Below are positions 34,683-43,756 of a stretch of 64,000 bases of DNA, piece by piece. Source of the DNA: Gammaproteobacteria bacterium (GTDB lineage Bacteria > Pseudomonadota > Gammaproteobacteria > Steroidobacterales > Foliamicaceae). The first letter of the stretch is position 1, and the number at the start of each line of letters is the position of its first letter. The notes under the pieces are model-generated. The model had not been told where the DNA came from. It did no database searches and saw only the letters and a program-made list of their open reading frames with translations. The stretch lies in the NCBI GenBank assembly GCA_009845905.1, contig VXYS01000013.1:34924-98923 (forward strand), given 5' to 3'. The position numbers were made by a program, and so were the translations under genes.

Positions 34683-35173
34683 CGCTGCTGGCCTCATTCG
34701 CGCACGAAGACGCCGCGCTGGACGCCGCCCGGGCCCTGCGCGAAAAGGGCGTTGCCGGAGTGGACCTGTATTCTCCCATCCCACTGCACGGGGCCGAGGA
34801 AGCTCTGGGACTGGGCAAGTCCCTGGTGCGGGTGTTCACGCTGCTTGGGGGCATCCTGGGCGCGATCGGCGGATTTACGCTGTGCGTATGGACCGCCACG
34901 CGCTTCATCCTGCCGACCGCGGGCCGGCCCGTGATCACGCTGCCGCCGTACCTGCTGATCACCTACGAGAGCACGATCCTGCTGGGCACGCTGATGACGC
35001 TGCTGGGTTTCTTCGTGGTGGCGCGCTTGCCGGCGTGGAGGGACCGCACGTATCGCGCTTCCAGCAATGTGGACCGCTTCGTGATTTCGGTGGCCGGCGC
35101 CGACGCAGCCGAGGCCGAGGACATTCTGCGGGCCGCGGGCGCCGAGTCGATCGAGCGGGAGGATGCATCGTGA
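34679..35173 (+). CDS. actD: Alternative complex III membrane subunit ActD (DUF3341)
   Basis: 164 residues. ActD family: a soluble N-terminal part (FAHEDAALDAARALREKGV) followed by two membrane helices (LGGILGAIGGFTLCVWTATRF and ILLGTLMTLLGFFVVARL) and a small ferredoxin-like C-terminal fold. ATG overlaps the actC stop. Its own stop overlaps a GTG (35170) that could be the original start of the next gene. Confidence 0.88.
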   Translation: MTLLASFAHEDAALDAARALREKGVAGVDLYSPIPLHGAEEALGLGKSLVRVFTLLGGILGAIGGFTLCVWTATRFILPTAGRPVITLPPYLLITYESTILLGTLMTLLGFFVVARLPAWRDRTYRASSNVDRFVISVAGADAAEAEDILRAAGAESIEREDAS

Positions 35174-35189
35174 CGAGTGCCATTCCCTC

Positions 35190-35288
35190 GCCTTTCTCAC
35201 ACCGAAGCTCTTGTGGAGACGCCATCCCTGGCTCGGTTCCGCCATCCCTGGCTCCAACGCTCCTCAAGAGCTTCGGTGTAAGAAAGGC
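35190..35288. repeat. Long hairpin repeat, copy C, inside the act operon
   Basis: Left arm 35190-35218 pairs with right arm 35260-35288 at 27 of 29 positions around a 41-base loop (35219-35259) that begins ACGCCATCCCTGGCTC and ends GGCTCCAACG. The loop contains GCCATCCCTGGCTC twice. The two arm mismatches include the same T-T position as in copy A. The 99 bases are a multiple of three and have no stop in the actE frame. Confidence 0.85.
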
Positions 35289-35292
35289 TTCC

Positions 35293-35862
35293 GTGAGTGC
35301 GGTCGTGATGTTGTGCGGCGCGCTCGCGTTGCCGGGCGGGCTGCGTGCGTTGCCGTGGAATGACGACATGAAGGACCAGGTGAGCGTCAAGACTCAGGAA
35401 ACGACGGTGGAGCTGCCGGCGGAATCCGTTCCTGCGGACGGCGGCGAGCTGGACGGGCCGGCCGACCTGGCGGAGCTGGTGCGCGCGCGTCTGAAGGCCG
35501 GAGAGCAACTGAGCAATCCGCTCGCCGCGGAAGATGCGGACGACGGCCGCGCGGTGGAGATGTACGACATCTACTGCCGCGTCTGCCACGGCGTCGCGGG
35601 TGCCGGAGACGGCAGCGTGGGGCTCAAGTACAACCCGCAGCCCATGGATCTCACCTTGCCCTACGTGCAGCAGCAGACCGACGGCCAGCTCTACTACACG
35701 ATCACGCACGGCGGCGTGATCATGCCCAGCTACCGGTTTGCGATGTCGAGTGAAGACCGCTGGCGCATCGTGCAGTATCTGCGCACCGGCCTGCTTGAGG
35801 AAGCCGCGAAAGTGGCGGACGCTGCCGAGCCCGAGTCCGGCGGCGAGACGGCGGCCGAATGA
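35293..35862 (+). CDS. actE: Alternative complex III mono-haem cytochrome c subunit
   Basis: 189 residues from GTG 35293: hydrophobic signal (SAVVMLCGALALPGG), then a cytochrome c domain with CRVCHG (95-100) and a likely Met ligand in GGVIMPSYRF. Passes electrons from ActA to an oxidase or soluble carrier. The start is uncertain: the frame is open through repeat C to a GTG at 35170 that overlaps the actD stop (GTGA, the usual junction in this genome), which would give a 230-residue precursor with repeat-encoded N-terminus and a more basic signal region (VRKAS). Overlaps actF by four bases. Confidence 0.85.
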   Translation: MSAVVMLCGALALPGGLRALPWNDDMKDQVSVKTQETTVELPAESVPADGGELDGPADLAELVRARLKAGEQLSNPLAAEDADDGRAVEMYDIYCRVCHGVAGAGDGSVGLKYNPQPMDLTLPYVQQQTDGQLYYTITHGGVIMPSYRFAMSSEDRWRIVQYLRTGLLEEAAKVADAAEPESGGETAAE

Positions 35863-37118
35863 GCGTCAACGGCGGCACGGGTGCGCTGGGCGCGAAGGCG
35901 TTCCTGGCGACGATCGGTTTTCTCGCGGGCATTGCGGCCGTTTCCTTCGCGCTGCTCTGGATGGACGGCGCCGACAGCGATTTTCCTTGGGGATTCGCGC
36001 TGGTCATGTGGATGTTCGTGCTGGGACTGAGCCAGGCGGGCATCTGTTTTACCGCGGTCATGCGCCTGTGCAAGGCGGAATTTTCCGGGGTCTTTTACCG
36101 CCTCGGCGAAGTGATGACGCTGGCGTTCCTGCCGTTCGCCTTCATCGGCTTCGCCCTGATCTTCTCCTGCGGGCGCGAGTCCCTGTTTTACTGGCTGCAG
36201 GAAGGTGACCACGGACACCTGAGTCCGTGGCTGAACGAGAACCTGCTGCTGTGGCGCAACCTCGTGGCGCTGGCGGCCTTCTACGGCCTGTCCGTGCTGT
36301 ATTTCCTCTGGGGCCTGCTGCCGGACGTTCGCGGCGAAATGGCCGAAAGCGGCAATCCCGTGTGTCGAGCCTGCTGGCGGTGGCTGGCGTCCTGGCGCGG
36401 GCGGGTAAGCCTGTTCACGCTGCAGCGGCGCCTGTATTTCTCGTCCTTCTTCATCCTCTTTTTCTACGTCATGTCGAACTCCTTCATCGCCTGGGACTTC
36501 GGGATGACGCTGATCTCGCACTACCACAGCAGCGTTTACCCCCTCTACTACATCCAGGGCATCAACCTGGCCGGGTCGGCGGCCATCCTCCTGATGAGCG
36601 CAGTTCTGTGGCGTAGCGAGGGCCTGAAGGATTGGTTCGACCCGGGCCGTCTCAAGCAGATGGGCATCCTGATCACGTCGTTCAGCCTGTTGTGGCTCTA
36701 CATGTTCTGGGCCCAGTTCTTCGTTTCCTGGTTCGGCAACCTCGATTACGAGTACGGGGTGGTATCGCTCCAGATGTACGGGCACTACCAGCCGTTTTTC
36801 TGGGTCATGGTCAGCTGCATGTTCTTTGCCCCGCTGCTGTGCGGTATCGCCGCCTGGGTCAAGCGCACCTGGCCGGCCATGCTGGTGCTTTCCGGGTTGA
36901 TCGTGGTGGGTTTCTGGATCAACCGCTATCTCAACGTCCTGCCGATACTGGAACCGGCGCATGTGCCGTTCGCCGACGTCAGGGAGTGGCTGATTGTGAT
37001 TTCGGCGCTGGCCTCCTGGTTCTTCCTGGTCCTGGTGATGTTCCGCAGCATGCCGATGATCTCCGCCTGGCAGATCAGTCACTACGCGACTGAAGAGCAA
37101 CTCGAAGCCGCCTCCTAG
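35859..37118 (+). CDS. actF: Alternative complex III membrane subunit ActF
   Basis: 419 residues, polytopic with about ten hydrophobic segments, NrfD-like family as ActC but without a quinol site in known structures. Landmarks: WGFALVMWMFVLGLSQAG, QRRLYFSSFFILFFYVMSNSF and the HAxx-like VLPILEPAHVPF near the end. ATGA overlap with actE. Last gene of the operon: no cytochrome oxidase or ActG follows; the operon ends at a palindrome and convergent genes. Confidence 0.88.
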   Translation: MSVNGGTGALGAKAFLATIGFLAGIAAVSFALLWMDGADSDFPWGFALVMWMFVLGLSQAGICFTAVMRLCKAEFSGVFYRLGEVMTLAFLPFAFIGFALIFSCGRESLFYWLQEGDHGHLSPWLNENLLLWRNLVALAAFYGLSVLYFLWGLLPDVRGEMAESGNPVCRACWRWLASWRGRVSLFTLQRRLYFSSFFILFFYVMSNSFIAWDFGMTLISHYHSSVYPLYYIQGINLAGSAAILLMSAVLWRSEGLKDWFDPGRLKQMGILITSFSLLWLYMFWAQFFVSWFGNLDYEYGVVSLQMYGHYQPFFWVMVSCMFFAPLLCGIAAWVKRTWPAMLVLSGLIVVGFWINRYLNVLPILEPAHVPFADVREWLIVISALASWFFLVLVMFRSMPMISAWQISHYATEEQLEAAS

Positions 37119-37120
37119 GG

Positions 37121-37161
37121 CGGGAGGACGAGACGGCGCGAGGGTCATGCCCTCGCTCCCG
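37121..37161. repeat. Short GC palindrome at the actF/ferredoxin junction
   Basis: Inner stem GCGAGGG (37138-37144) / CCCTCGC (37150-37156); outer stem CGGGAG / CTCCCG (37121-37126, 37156-37161, sharing one base). Contains GGACGAGACG and CTCGCTCCC, shared with the palindromes near 44679 and 54362. Lies between two convergent stops. No T-tract. Confidence 0.6.
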
Positions 37162-37165
37162 GGAG

Positions 37166-37570
37166 TCAGGAAAGGCTTCGGATCAGGTCTTCGATTTCGT
37201 CGTCGGTCGGCGTGGCAGCGGTAGCCGGCGGCGCGCCGGAAACCCGCGCTTCGGCGCTGTCGCCCATCGCGGCCAGCCGGACTTTGCGTGCCCGAAATCG
37301 CCGCTGCGCCGTCTTGCCCAGTCTGCGCAGCTTGCCGCGCCGCATTTCCTTATTCTCATCATCGGCGGGCGAGCCGGGAAAGCGCGGTTCGATGGCGATG
37401 CAGTCCACGGGGCAGGGCGGCAGGCACAAGCCGCAGCCCACGCACTCGTCATGAATGATCGTATGAGTGAAGTTGCGGCTGCCGATGATGGCATCCACCG
37501 GACAGACCGGAAGGCAGCGTGCACAGCCCACGCATAGCGCTTCGTCGATTCGCGCTACCGAGGGCTGCAC
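37166..37570 (-). CDS. RnfB-like 2x[4Fe-4S] ferredoxin
   Basis: 134 residues. Two 4Fe-4S motifs: Cys13, 16, 19, 23 and Cys43, 46, 49, 53 ([32 protein letters not shown]), as in the RnfB C-terminal domain. Then a basic stretch and an acidic tail. It lacks the RnfB membrane anchor, and no other rnf gene is present. GTG start 4 bases after the metG stop, so probably co-transcribed with metG, an arrangement seen in several gammaproteobacteria. Electron partner unknown. Confidence 0.8.
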   Translation of the reverse strand: MQPSVARIDEALCVGCARCLPVCPVDAIIGSRNFTHTIIHDECVGCGLCLPPCPVDCIAIEPRFPGSPADDENKEMRRGKLRRLGKTAQRRFRARKVRLAAMGDSAEARVSGAPPATAATPTDDEIEDLIRSLS

Positions 37571-37574
37571 GACA

Positions 37575-39572
37575 CTAGCGCACGCGCATGCCCGGTTCCG
37601 CGCCTTCGTCGGGGGACAGCAGGAACACCCGCGACTCTCCCTCGCCGGCGGCCAGCACCATGCCTTCCGACACGCCGAAACGCATCTTCCGCGGCTTCAG
37701 GTTCGCTACCAGCACCACCTTGCGTCCCACCAGGATCGAAGGGGCGTAGGCGCCGGCAATTCCGGCGAAGACGGTGCGGCCCTTGCCGCCGTCGTCCAGC
37801 GTAAGGCGCAACAGCCGGTTGGCGCCCGCCACTCGCTCGGCCTTGACTATCTTCGCCACCCGCAGGTCCGTGCGCAGGAACTCGTCGATGTCGATGGGTT
37901 CGGAATGCTCGACTTCGGCGGCAGCCTGGCCGCGATTGGTTTCCACCAGAGCCTTGAGCGTCTTGAGCGATATTCGGCCCGCCAGCGGCTTGAATACGGC
38001 AATCGATTCGTCAAGCAGCGGTTCGTCCACGTCATTCCAGTTCAGATCGGAGCGCAGAAATGCCGCGGCCTTCGAGGAGATGTCCGGAAGAACCGGGGCG
38101 ATATAGGTCATGAGCACCCGAAACAGGTTGATCCCCTGCGTTACGATCGCCTGCAATTCGTCCTGCCTGTCCGGGTCCTTGGCCAGTTCCCAAGGCTTGC
38201 GCTCGTTGATCCAGACGTTGGCGCGGTCGGCCAGGGCCATGATCGCCCGCATGGCCTTGCCGTAGGAACGGGATTCGTAATGCTCGCCGATCTGCTCCCT
38301 CTGCGCGACGAATTGCTCGTACAGGGCCGGGTCGTGCAGCCGCGGTCCGAGGCGGTTGTCGAACCCGCGCTGCACGAAGCTGGCGCAGCGGCTGGCGATG
38401 TTCACCAGCTTGCCGACCAGATCGGAGTTGATCCGTGCGGCGAAATCCTCCAGCTGCAGGTCGATGTCGTCCAGACCCGGACCGAGCTTTGCAGCGTAGT
38501 AGTAGCGCAGGTACTCGGGGTCCAGGCCGGCCGCCAGGTAGTCCGAGGCGGTAATGAAGGTGCCCTTGGACTTGGACATCTTCAGCCCGTCCACGGTCAG
38601 GAAGCCGTGTACGAAAACGCCGCTGGGCGTGCGCATGCCGGCGCCCAGCAGCACCGCCGGCCAGAACAATGCGTGGAAGTACAGGATGTCCTTGCCGATG
38701 AAGTGGTACAGCTCGGCGTCGCTGTCCGGCCCGAAATAGCGTTCGAACCGGTCTTCCGCGTCCTCGCCGGCGCCGCACAGGTTGCGGAAACTGGCCATGT
38801 AGCCGACCGGCGCATCCAGCCAGACGTAGAAGTACTTCCCCTTCTCGCCCGGCACCTCGAAGCCGAAATACGGCTCGTCGCGGGTGATGTCCCAGTCCTT
38901 CAGGCCTTCCTTGAACCACTCCGCCAGCTTGTTGCGGGCGCCGCGGTCCAGGTTGCCGGCCTGCATCCAGGTCTTCAGCAGCGATTCGAACTCGCCCAGC
39001 TTGAAGAACTTGTGCTCGGATTCGCGGGTGACCGGCGGGCGGCCGCTCAGGATCGAACGCGGGTTGACCAGCTCCGAGGGCGCGTAAGTGGCCCCGCAGG
39101 CGGAGCAGCTGTCGCCGTACTGGTCTTGCGCCCCGCAGGACGGGCATTCGCCCCGCACGTAGCGGTCGGGCAGGAACATGCCCGCCTCCTCGTCGTAGGC
39201 CTGCTGGATCGTGCGGGTACGGATGTAACCGCGCTCCACCAGCCGGGAGTAAATCCGTTCCACCAGTTCCCGGTTCTCCGGCGAATGCGTCGTGTAATAG
39301 TTGTCGAAGCGGATCCCGAAGGACTCGAAGTCCCGCACGTGCGCGGCCCGGCAGGACTCGGCATATTCCTCCGGACTCGTGCCTTCCTCGCGCGCCTTGA
39401 GCATCGTGGGCGTGCCGTGCGCGTCGGTCGCGCAAACGAACGCGCAGTCGGCGCCGGACAGCCGTTGGTAGCGAACCCAGATGTCGGTCTGCACCATCTC
39501 GAGCAGGTTGCCGAGATGGATCTGACCGCTGGCGTAGGGCAGCGCCGCGGTGACTAGGATCTTGCGCGCCAT
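37575..39572 (-). CDS. metG: Methionyl-tRNA synthetase
   Basis: 665 residues. Class I synthetase: HIGH-type HLGN (19-22), zinc knuckle Cys143, 146, 156, 159, and KMSKSKGTF (331-339). Anticodon-binding helical domain, then the C-terminal EMAP/Trbp111 tRNA-binding domain ([28 protein letters not shown]) that dimerises the enzyme. Charges tRNA-Met, essential. Complete, no anomaly. Confidence 0.97.
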   Translation of the reverse strand: MARKILVTAALPYASGQIHLGNLLEMVQTDIWVRYQRLSGADCAFVCATDAHGTPTMLKAREEGTSPEEYAESCRAAHVRDFESFGIRFDNYYTTHSPENRELVERIYSRLVERGYIRTRTIQQAYDEEAGMFLPDRYVRGECPSCGAQDQYGDSCSACGATYAPSELVNPRSILSGRPPVTRESEHKFFKLGEFESLLKTWMQAGNLDRGARNKLAEWFKEGLKDWDITRDEPYFGFEVPGEKGKYFYVWLDAPVGYMASFRNLCGAGEDAEDRFERYFGPDSDAELYHFIGKDILYFHALFWPAVLLGAGMRTPSGVFVHGFLTVDGLKMSKSKGTFITASDYLAAGLDPEYLRYYYAAKLGPGLDDIDLQLEDFAARINSDLVGKLVNIASRCASFVQRGFDNRLGPRLHDPALYEQFVAQREQIGEHYESRSYGKAMRAIMALADRANVWINERKPWELAKDPDRQDELQAIVTQGINLFRVLMTYIAPVLPDISSKAAAFLRSDLNWNDVDEPLLDESIAVFKPLAGRISLKTLKALVETNRGQAAAEVEHSEPIDIDEFLRTDLRVAKIVKAERVAGANRLLRLTLDDGGKGRTVFAGIAGAYAPSILVGRKVVLVANLKPRKMRFGVSEGMVLAAGEGESRVFLLSPDEGAEPGMRVR

Positions 39573-39589
39573 GCCGCGATTATCCCGGA

Positions 39590-41386
39590 TTACCAGCCGC
39601 AGGAAAGACCCTGGTTCTCGGTCTCAAGCCAGTCCATGAGCGGCTGAAAGTAGGCGATGATCGCCGAGGCGTCCATTTCGCGCTGCCCGGTCACTTCTTC
39701 CAGCGAGTCCTGCCAAGGCCGGCTGGAACCGGACTGGAGCATCTTCCACAGCAGCGCGCCGGCTTCCTTGTTCCCGTAGATCGAACACTCGTGCAGCGGT
39801 CCCTCGAATCCCGCGGCGTCGCAAAGCGCCCGCTGGAACTGGAACTGCAGCACGAACGCCAGGAAGTAGCGGGTGTAGGGCGTGTTGCCGGGAATGTGGT
39901 ACTTGGCGCCCGGGTCGAAATCGGCCTCGCTGCGCTCCATCGGCGGCCTTATGCCCTGGTAGCGCGTGCGCAGGTCCCACCAGGCGGCGTTGTAGTCCTC
40001 CGGCGCGATTTCCCCGGAGAAAACGCCCCACCGCCACTGGTCCATCAGCTTGCCGAAGGGCAGAAAGGCGATCTTGTCCAGCGCCAGCTTCATCTGCGAG
40101 TTGATCAGGGCCTCGGGACTTTCCTCAATCTCCTCGACCAGGCCCAGGTTCTTCAGGAACTTGCCGGTTATCGACAACGTGACCGTGTCGCCCACCGCCT
40201 CGTGGAAACCGTCGTGGGCCCCGGACTGGAAAACGATCGGCTGATCGCGGTAGGCGAGGTAGTAGTAGATATGGCCGAGTTCGTGATAGATGGTGAACAG
40301 GTGGTCCTGGGTAGGTTCGATGCACATCTTGATCCGCACATCGTCCTTGCCGTCCATACTCCAGGCGCTGGCGTGACAGACCACCTCGCGGTCCCGCGGC
40401 TTCACCAGCAGCGAACGCTGCCAGAAACTCTCCGGCAACGCAGGCATGCCCAGCGAGACGAAGAAATCTTCCGCCAGTTCGGTCATGTAGACGGCGCTGT
40501 AGTCCTGCTCCTGCATCGCCCGGGTCACGTTCAGTTCCGCTATCCCGGGATACGGCTCCGCCAGGTCGTAGATCTCGCCCCAGGTCTGCGACCACATATT
40601 GCCCAGCAGGTGTGCGGGAATCGGTTCGCCCGCGGGCACGATTTCGTCGCCGTAAGCCTGCCGCAGCTTGTCGCCGGTGTAGCAGTGCAACTGCTCGTAC
40701 AGCGGCGACACCTGGCTCCACAGCCGCTCCACCTCGTCGCTGAAATCGGCCACCGGCATGTCGTAGCCGGAACGCCACAGCTCGCCCATGTCGTTGAATC
40801 CCAGCTCTCTTGCGCCTTCGTTACCCAATTCCACGAAACGCCGGTAGTCGGCCCGGATCGGGGGAGAAATCGTGCGCCAGCCGCGCCATGCTTCCAGCAG
40901 CTCGTAGTAGTCCCGGCTGTTCGCCATGACCACGCTGAGTTCCTCAAGGTCGCGGCAGCTCTCCGGGCCGCCGGGACAATACTTGCCGCTGCCGTATGCG
41001 CCTTCCATGCGGGTCATGATTTCCGACAGTTCGCGACGCTTGGCGTCGTCGTCCGGCGCCGGCAGCGTCGTCCCCCACTTGATCGCGTTGATGGCGCGCT
41101 GTGTCAGGGGGGCGAGTTCAACGCCGTCATAGCGTCTGGCGCCCTCGACCGCGGAACTCTGGAACCTGAGCCCCCGTTCCTGCGCCCTGGCGGCGAGCAG
41201 CGCGGTGTCCGGGGTGATGTAGGTCTGATAGGCCCAGGCGGCCGCGGCGCCTTCCCGGCCCACTTCCTCGTATTGCTCGCTGGTTTCTCTCACAAAATCC
41301 TCGGCGCTCTGCAGCGGCGTATCTTCGGTCGAGGCGCTGACGGGAAGGGTCAGGGCCAGCGCCGTGACGACGATTCGGGTATTCAC
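39590..41386 (-). CDS. M2 family peptidyl-dipeptidase (ACE-like)
   Basis: 598 residues. Signal peptide MNTRIVVTALALTLPVSAS, so periplasmic. Zinc motif HELGH (368-372) with third ligand Glu396 in HDGFHEAVGD, as in angiotensin-converting enzyme. Cleaves dipeptides from the C-terminus of peptides. The GTG start overlaps the POT transporter stop (GTGA), so peptide cleavage and di/tripeptide uptake are translationally coupled, a clear functional pair. Confidence 0.92.
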   Translation of the reverse strand: MNTRIVVTALALTLPVSASTEDTPLQSAEDFVRETSEQYEEVGREGAAAAWAYQTYITPDTALLAARAQERGLRFQSSAVEGARRYDGVELAPLTQRAINAIKWGTTLPAPDDDAKRRELSEIMTRMEGAYGSGKYCPGGPESCRDLEELSVVMANSRDYYELLEAWRGWRTISPPIRADYRRFVELGNEGARELGFNDMGELWRSGYDMPVADFSDEVERLWSQVSPLYEQLHCYTGDKLRQAYGDEIVPAGEPIPAHLLGNMWSQTWGEIYDLAEPYPGIAELNVTRAMQEQDYSAVYMTELAEDFFVSLGMPALPESFWQRSLLVKPRDREVVCHASAWSMDGKDDVRIKMCIEPTQDHLFTIYHELGHIYYYLAYRDQPIVFQSGAHDGFHEAVGDTVTLSITGKFLKNLGLVEEIEESPEALINSQMKLALDKIAFLPFGKLMDQWRWGVFSGEIAPEDYNAAWWDLRTRYQGIRPPMERSEADFDPGAKYHIPGNTPYTRYFLAFVLQFQFQRALCDAAGFEGPLHECSIYGNKEAGALLWKMLQSGSSRPWQDSLEEVTGQREMDASAIIAYFQPLMDWLETENQGLSCGW

Positions 41387-42855
41387 GTTGCTTCTTCCTC
41401 CGCGGGGGTCATGCATTTCTTCAATGGCTTCAGAAAAACGGCGAGGATCAGGCCGCTGCCCACGGTCGTAAGCACGATCTGCCAGTACAGCCCGGGCATG
41501 TCGCTCAGCGCCTCCGGATCGAACTCGCCCGCGATCAGCCCGGCGATCAGGCTGCCCAGCGACGCGCCCAGGAACCAGATGCCCATCATCTGGCCCACGT
41601 ATTTCTTCGGCGCCAGCCGCGTGACCGCGGAAAGGCCGACGGGGCTCAGGCACAGCTCGCCGGTCGTGTGCAGCAAATAGGTAAAGAACAGCCAGGTGGG
41701 CAGCACCGGGTTGCCCTCGGCCACCAGGGTGGCGGCGCCGATCATCACGAGGAAGCCCAGCCCGAGCTGGATCAGCCCGAAGGCGAATTTCAATGGTGTG
41801 GACGGGTCGAGATTCCGCCGCGCCAGGGCCGTCCAAAGCATCGCGAACAGCGGCCCCAGGACGATGATGAAGAAGGGATTGAGCGACTGGAACCACTCGG
41901 CCGGGAAGCTGAACGATCCGATTTCCCGGATCGTGTAGCGCTCGGCGAACAGGTTGAGCGATGAGCCGGACTGCTCGAAGCCGGCCCAGAACATGGCGGC
42001 GCCGAAAAACAGGACGATGATGCCGATCACGCGCAGGCGTTCGTCGCGCGTGAGCCCTCCGAACAACAGCAGGGAAAGGAAGTAGATCGCCGCCACGGCC
42101 ACGATCACGACGGCGCTCGCTTCCGCGATCGCGCGCGCGTTCAGCTCGATCGCGCCGCCCAGTGCGCCGGCGTAAACGGCGGCGAGCGCCGCAAGGGCGG
42201 CCGCCACGCCCAGCCAGACCTTCCTGCGATACGCGGCGGAGGCGGCGGATTCCGGACGGGCGCCGGCCTCGCCCAGGTACTTGCGGGTGTAGTAGAACTG
42301 CACCAGGCCGAACAGCATGCCTACCCCGGCAGCGGCGAAGCCGTAGTGCCAGTTGTAGTCGGCCAGCCAGCCGCACACCAGCGGACCGATAAAGGCGCCC
42401 ACGTTGATGCCCAGGTAATAGAGCGTGAAGCCGCCGTCGCGCCGCGGGTCGGTGGGCGAGTAGAGCTGGCCGACCAGGGCGCTGATGTTGGGTTTGAGCA
42501 GCCCGGTGCCCAGCACCACGAGGATCAGCCCCATGTAGAACGTGGCGACGCTCGGCACGGCGAGAACGAAATGACCGCTCATGATGATGATGCCGCCCAC
42601 CCACACGGCGCGCTGGCCTCCCAGAAGGCGGTCTGCCATCCATCCTCCGGGCAAGGCCACCAGGTACACCGCGGCCGTATAGACGCCGTAGATGGCCGTC
42701 GCGATTTCATCGGTAAGGCCCATGCCGCCCCGCTGCACCTGGTCGACCATGAACAGCACCAGCAGCGCCCGCATGCCGTAGTAGCTCATCCGCTCCCACA
42801 TCTCGGTGAAGAAAAGGGTCACCAGACCCCGCGGATGCCGGAAGAAATTGAGCAT
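41383..42855 (-). CDS. POT/PTR2 family proton-coupled di/tripeptide transporter
   Basis: 490 residues, 12-14 membrane helices. POT signatures FFTEMWERMSYYGMRALL in helix 1 (the ExxER motif at WERMSYY) and the FTLYYLGINVGAFIGPL region. GELCLSPVGLSAVTRLAP is the second POT block. Imports di- and tripeptides with protons. Next to a peptidyl-dipeptidase that would make its substrates. ATG chosen as the only in-frame start before helix 1. Confidence 0.92.
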   Translation of the reverse strand: MLNFFRHPRGLVTLFFTEMWERMSYYGMRALLVLFMVDQVQRGGMGLTDEIATAIYGVYTAAVYLVALPGGWMADRLLGGQRAVWVGGIIIMSGHFVLAVPSVATFYMGLILVVLGTGLLKPNISALVGQLYSPTDPRRDGGFTLYYLGINVGAFIGPLVCGWLADYNWHYGFAAAGVGMLFGLVQFYYTRKYLGEAGARPESAASAAYRRKVWLGVAAALAALAAVYAGALGGAIELNARAIAEASAVVIVAVAAIYFLSLLLFGGLTRDERLRVIGIIVLFFGAAMFWAGFEQSGSSLNLFAERYTIREIGSFSFPAEWFQSLNPFFIIVLGPLFAMLWTALARRNLDPSTPLKFAFGLIQLGLGFLVMIGAATLVAEGNPVLPTWLFFTYLLHTTGELCLSPVGLSAVTRLAPKKYVGQMMGIWFLGASLGSLIAGLIAGEFDPEALSDMPGLYWQIVLTTVGSGLILAVFLKPLKKCMTPAEEEAT

Positions 42856-42912
42856 CGGCGCATTATAGTCAGCGCTTTCCCGGCGCGGCGGGCGCGTTAT
42901 CATTCCGCCGCC

Positions 42913-43470
42913 GTGCAGGTTTTTCTGGATTTTTTCTTTCTTGTGCCGTTTCTGGCGGCCTACCTTCTTTGGGGGCTGATCCCGGCCGTGTGGGTGCTGA
43001 TGGGCGCCGTGATCGTGCAGGTTGCCGCGCAGTGGCTGATCGGCGGGCGCTACAAGCCCAAGCCCATCACGCTGGCTTCCGCGGGACTGGTGCTGGTGTT
43101 CGGCACGCTGACCGTCGTGCTGAAGGATCCTGTGTTCATCAAGTGGAAGCCGACGGTCTTGTACTGGGCGATGAGCGTGGCGCTGGTGGGCGCGCGCCTT
43201 TGGAAGCGCAAGGGCGTGATCCATGCCATCCTGAAATCTCAGGCGGAAGGCTTTTCCGCCCTGCCGGCCCGCACGGCCTCGGCTCTGGATTGGGCATGGC
43301 TGATGTTCCTGGCCCTGATGGGCGTTCTCAACATCTGGGTGGCCTATACATTCAGCGAAGCCACCTGGGTGTACTTCAAGCTGTTCGGCCTGACCGCCCT
43401 GACCCTCGTGTTCGGCCTGCTGCAGGGCTTCTGGGTGGTGCGCTCACTGAAGACGGCTGAAGGCGAATGA
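42913..43470 (+). CDS. yciB: Inner membrane septation protein YciB (IspA family)
   Basis: 185 residues, five hydrophobic segments. Starts VQVFLDFFFLVPFLAAYLL (GTG); family landmarks GGRYKPKPI, DPVFIKWKPTVLYW and WVYFKLFGLTALTLVF. YciB/IspA proteins are involved in cell envelope and septation; the mechanism is not settled. Overlaps bolA by four bases (ATGA), an order also seen in other Proteobacteria. Confidence 0.92.
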   Translation: MQVFLDFFFLVPFLAAYLLWGLIPAVWVLMGAVIVQVAAQWLIGGRYKPKPITLASAGLVLVFGTLTVVLKDPVFIKWKPTVLYWAMSVALVGARLWKRKGVIHAILKSQAEGFSALPARTASALDWAWLMFLALMGVLNIWVAYTFSEATWVYFKLFGLTALTLVFGLLQGFWVVRSLKTAEGE

Positions 43471-43742
43471 CCGCCGATCGCCCGTCTCTGATCCGCGCCC
43501 GGCTGCTCAAGGCCCTCGCGCCCTGCGAAGTCGAAGTCCAGGATGACTCACACCTGCACGCCGGCCACGTGGGCGCCCGCGACGGCGGCGGCCATTACTC
43601 GGTCCGAATCGTGGCCGAGCAATTCGCCGGCCTGGCCCCACTCGCCCGCCACCGCCTCGTTTACGCTGCCTTGAATGACATGATGCAGGGACCCATCCAC
43701 GCCCTCGCCATCACCGCCCTCACGCCCGACGAAGCAAGCTGA
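43467..43742 (+). CDS. BolA family protein
   Basis: 91 residues. BolA fold with VEVQDDSHLHAGH at the Fe-S-binding loop and the RHRLVYAAL helix motif typical of the family. BolA/IbaG proteins work with monothiol glutaredoxins in iron-sulfur trafficking and stress or envelope control. Ends in front of the inverted repeat at 43757-43826. Confidence 0.88.
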   Translation: MTADRPSLIRARLLKALAPCEVEVQDDSHLHAGHVGARDGGGHYSVRIVAEQFAGLAPLARHRLVYAALNDMMQGPIHALAITALTPDEAS

Positions 43743-43756
43743 GCAGCACCCACTAA

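Noticed and set aside
35190..35288. Hairpin C as a CRISPR repeat or IS end
   Set aside because: There is one copy only with no spacers; no transposase gene and no target-site duplication could be seen next to it.
37467..39557. 696-codon plus-strand frame opposite metG
   Set aside because: metG is unambiguous; the opposite frame has low-complexity Val/Gly/Arg composition.
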